In this document: one piece after another, positions 61,906 through 64,000 of the stretch
How positions within the stretch are numbered: the first letter of the stretch is position 1
How the letters are laid out: every line of letters starts with the position of its first letter
Origin: Ixodes scapularis
Lineage: Eukaryota > Arthropoda > Arachnida > Ixodida > Ixodidae
Direction: 5' to 3'
Assembly (NCBI RefSeq): GCF_016920785.2
Contig: NW_024609881.1
Location: 49,260,710 to 49,324,709, forward strand
DNA: 64,000 bases
The notes under the pieces: generated by a model
Told to the model about the DNA's origin: nothing
The model's input: the letters and a program-made list of their open reading frames with translations, nothing else
The model's database searches: none
Made by a program: the position numbers and the translations under genes

Positions 61906-62590
61906 AGCGCAGCTCTTAGGCGCCCGTTTCCGGCTTGAGCGGCGTCGCCGTCGCCGTCGGCGTAACCGCGCGGTGCATTATGGGTAAATTTTTCCGAAGG
62001 GACCCGAGGTCCTCCCGAAGGAACCCGAGGTCGTCCCGAAGGAACCAGAGGTCCTTCGGGAGGACCTCGGGTCCCTTCGGGAGGGCCTCGGGTTTCTTCG
62101 GTAGGACCTCGGGAGAACCTCGGGTTCCTTCGGGAGTTGCTTGCAACAGGATGCATGCAACCTGTTGCATACAGCCGGCATGCAACCTGGGTTGCATGCA
62201 ACCTGTCGAATGCAACCCAGGTTGCTGATGAAGTCATCGGCAACCTGGGTTGTTGACGTCATCGGCATCCGCATCGTCATCGGCAACCTGGGACTGATGA
62301 CGTCATCGGCATCCGCATCATCATCGTCATCATCACTGATGACGTCATCAGTGACGTCACTGCCGTCACTGATGACGTCATTGGCATCCGCATCGTCATC
62401 GTCATCATCACTAATGACGTCATCAGTGACGTCATGATGACGTCATCGAATCGTCATCGTCAAGGTCACGTGACCCCCCGAGGTCACATGACCCCCCCCC
62501 CCCCTTCAGTACCCTTCCCTCCTCCTCCTCCTCCTCAAGAGCTGCGCTCTAATTCGGCGTTACAGGGAGTTGTAAACGGCTTTCATTTTT
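61905..62590. mobile_element. Palindrome-filled element C (four successive palindrome blocks)
   Basis: Left tip TAGAGCGCAGCTCTTAGGCG, then CCGTTTCCGGCTTGAGCGG; right tip CTCAAGAGCTGCGCTC...TTACAGGGAGTTGTAAACGG, as in element A. Interior blocks: CCCGAAGG/CCTCGGGT words (61990-62130); TGCATGCAACCTG and GTTGCATGC words (62135-62250); GATGACGTCATC units (62250-62460); and GGTCACGTGACC (62463-62490) before a C run. Each block consists of its own short palindrome. No coding. Confidence 0.8.
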
Positions 62591-62734
62591 AAAACGCTAT
62601 AATTTTTAAATTTTTCTTTCTCCTTTAGATTTTTCTTTAAACTTCTTTCTGTTTCTCTAATTTTTTATCCTAATAGTTTTTTATTTTTTTATTTCTCTAT
62701 TCTCATTTCCCCAGTCCTGTTTTTCTTTGTAGCT

Positions 62735-62735
<1 letters not shown>
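62591..62735. other. T-rich sequence, no gene
   Basis: Pyrimidine-rich stretch leading into the TA microsatellite. Confidence 0.5.
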
Positions 62736-62736
<1 letters not shown>

Positions 62737-62776
<40 letters not shown>

Positions 62777-62875
62777 ACATATATGTGTATGTATGTGTAT
62801 ATGTATATATGTGTGTATATGCATGTGTACATGTAAGTATATATGGCCTATGCATATATATATATATATATATAC
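62737..62875. repeat. TA/TG compound microsatellite
   Basis: TA run to 62772, then mixed TATG/TGTA units and a second TA run near 62850-62872. Y-I-Y and Y-V-Y frames are translations of it. Confidence 0.9.
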
Positions 62876-63695
62876 TTTGTTTCCTTAGTGTCTTTGCTTT
62901 GACAGCCACCTTCCTCTTCCTTTCTATCACAAAAAAAAATTTGCAGGTTCGTTTTCCTTTTTCACATTAAAAACGCCAGCTGATAGTAGCGCTTTGTCCT
63001 CTCCTGTCAAGCTCTTTTACTTGTCCGTGTCTTTTGCGCTCTTGTCCTCAATAAACTTTATTTTGAACCCTTTTTGTTCGCGTTCTGCCCCTTGAAAAGC
63101 ATGCAGGAAGCGCCTCAGCACGCACCTCGTGTCGGTGTGCGGCAGTGTTCTTCCGCAGCATAAAGGTCGTCTGCTTTCATCGCCGTCACCATGGCAACGA
63201 ACGCCGAATGACCTATTCGGAAGGCGCCCCTGCATGTATCACGCGCGTGTATCACGAGAAAACGTGTTACCCCCCCCCCCCCCCCCTCCCCACCCTTCCT
63301 GTTCGCGTTCACGCCGCTTAGCGGCGACAGTCTGCGGCTTCTCAATAATAATGTAGAGTTTATTTCCATCATACATAGATGGTGGCGACCAAGGAAACAA
63401 AAGCTGTATGGGACAGATCGACAAGTCCTTGACCGTTTAGAAGACATAGTAGCAGCAGCTCGGCAAATAAAAAATAAAAATAAAAAATAACGTTAACAAA
63501 TTTTGAATACAAAATTATTAAACATTGGCTAGCAGACGGCGTTCGAAAAACCGGCGCTCGTTGCAATGGTGACGGCGATAAAAGAGGACGGAATTTATCC
63601 TGCGGACGAACACTACGGCGCAGCGATAGAAGGTGCGTGCTGAGGTCCTTCCCGCATGCTTTTCAATCGGTGGAACGCGAACAAAACGAGTTCAA
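62876..63695. other. No gene recognised
   Basis: Unassigned. It includes an 18-nt-class C run near 63270-63290 and an AAATAAAAATAAAAA stretch near 63465-63490. Short frames lack domains. Confidence 0.4.
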
Positions 63696-63696
63696 A

Positions 63697-64000
63697 TTAA
63701 AGGGACACTGACACGTCAAAATCATATTTTTTTTTATTATCCGAAACGATTGAAAACGATGCCGGGACATTACCCTCAAAATTTGAGATTTGGGAATTCA
63801 GTATTCGTGAAGTAAAAAAACAATTTCCAAATGCCGAATTCGAAGTTCCCGCGCGATCGGCGCCGGTGCCTTGACGTCAAAAATTGAGGAGACCTGAGAG
63901 TTCACTTTCCTGTCACCACTCCCTGCTGTTGCCATGGCGACCCAAAGCGAGGAGGATAGGAGCGAACGCCGGCTAGCGCCGGCGTTGCGGCGGACCGGTT
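63697..64000. mobile_element. Left part of a TTAA-flanked element, cut by window end
   Basis: TTAAAGGGACACTGACACG begins a sequence of the same style as the TTAA MITE at 22249 (TTAAAGGTGTACTCCAC). The opposite end would lie beyond the window, so size and class are unknown. Confidence 0.5.

Overview
This is a window of a large, repeat-rich arthropod nuclear genome, most likely a hard tick. The basis is the style of the LINE, Penelope-like and Ty3/Gypsy remnants, the tRNA-derived SINE heads, the (CATC)n-tailed LINE, abundant palindromic MITEs, long (TA)n and G/C homopolymer tracts, spliceosomal introns, and no bacterial-type operons. The genus is not decided by the sequence. Nearly everything is mobile DNA, often nested, with one substantial intact-looking gene.

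The standout is a THAP9/P-element-like transposase gene at about 8.20-13.73 kb (+). Two exons encode the N-terminal THAP zinc finger, and one long 3' exon encodes a coiled coil and a complete-looking RNase H-like DDE domain. Between them lie 13 tandem copies of one small exon (96, 114, 115 or 132 nt) separated by twelve introns that are each exactly 58 nt. Eleven copies are multiples of three and carry the same phase, so each adds 32-44 residues in frame. Two copies (10350-10464 and 10677-10791) carry +1 nt, and their inclusion creates an immediate TGA at the splice junction, so they behave like poison exons. Leaving out only those two gives an open 1130-residue frame.

Region by region: 0.5-4.65 kb, a 4.1 kb inverted-repeat element with ~690-bp arms, carrying near its right end a perfect-arm hairpin that contains a hammerhead-ribozyme-like core (4470-4500). 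5-7.5 kb, CCGG-rich repeats, a SINE/MITE remnant and a MITE. 8.2-15.4 kb, the THAP/transposase gene and its probable 3' UTR. 15.5-19.25 kb, a SINE and a 5'-truncated, stop-riddled LINE. 19.2-22.8 kb, a minus-strand Gypsy fragment with a clear 194-bp LTR, a foldback and a TTAA MITE. 23-28 kb, hAT-like and palindromic MITEs. 29.7-30.6 kb, a diverged tandem duplication. 32.0-32.7 kb, an element filled with CACGTG palindromes. 32.7-39.1 kb, two head-to-head Gypsy pseudogenes, the second followed by an LTR and a primer-binding-site motif. 42.5-45 and 48.8-51.6 kb, two collinear hAT-derived copies. 51.9-54.9 kb, a cluster of palindromic elements including a 1.3 kb foldback. 57.9-60.8 kb, a mariner-type MITE and a hAT-type element with a perfect 8-bp duplication and a nested MITE. 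61.2-62.6 kb, a Penelope-like fragment and another palindrome-filled element. 63.7 kb to the end, the start of a TTAA-type element.

No host housekeeping gene, tRNA or rRNA gene could be supported. Three elements (32.0, 53.1 and 61.9 kb) share near-identical tips but carry interiors made of different short palindromes: GTCACGTGAC, CCGCTA...TAGCGG, and GATGACGTCATC with other blocks. This is the second theme of interest. All identities, family names and lengths here come from reading the sequence; no search, alignment program or transcript was available.
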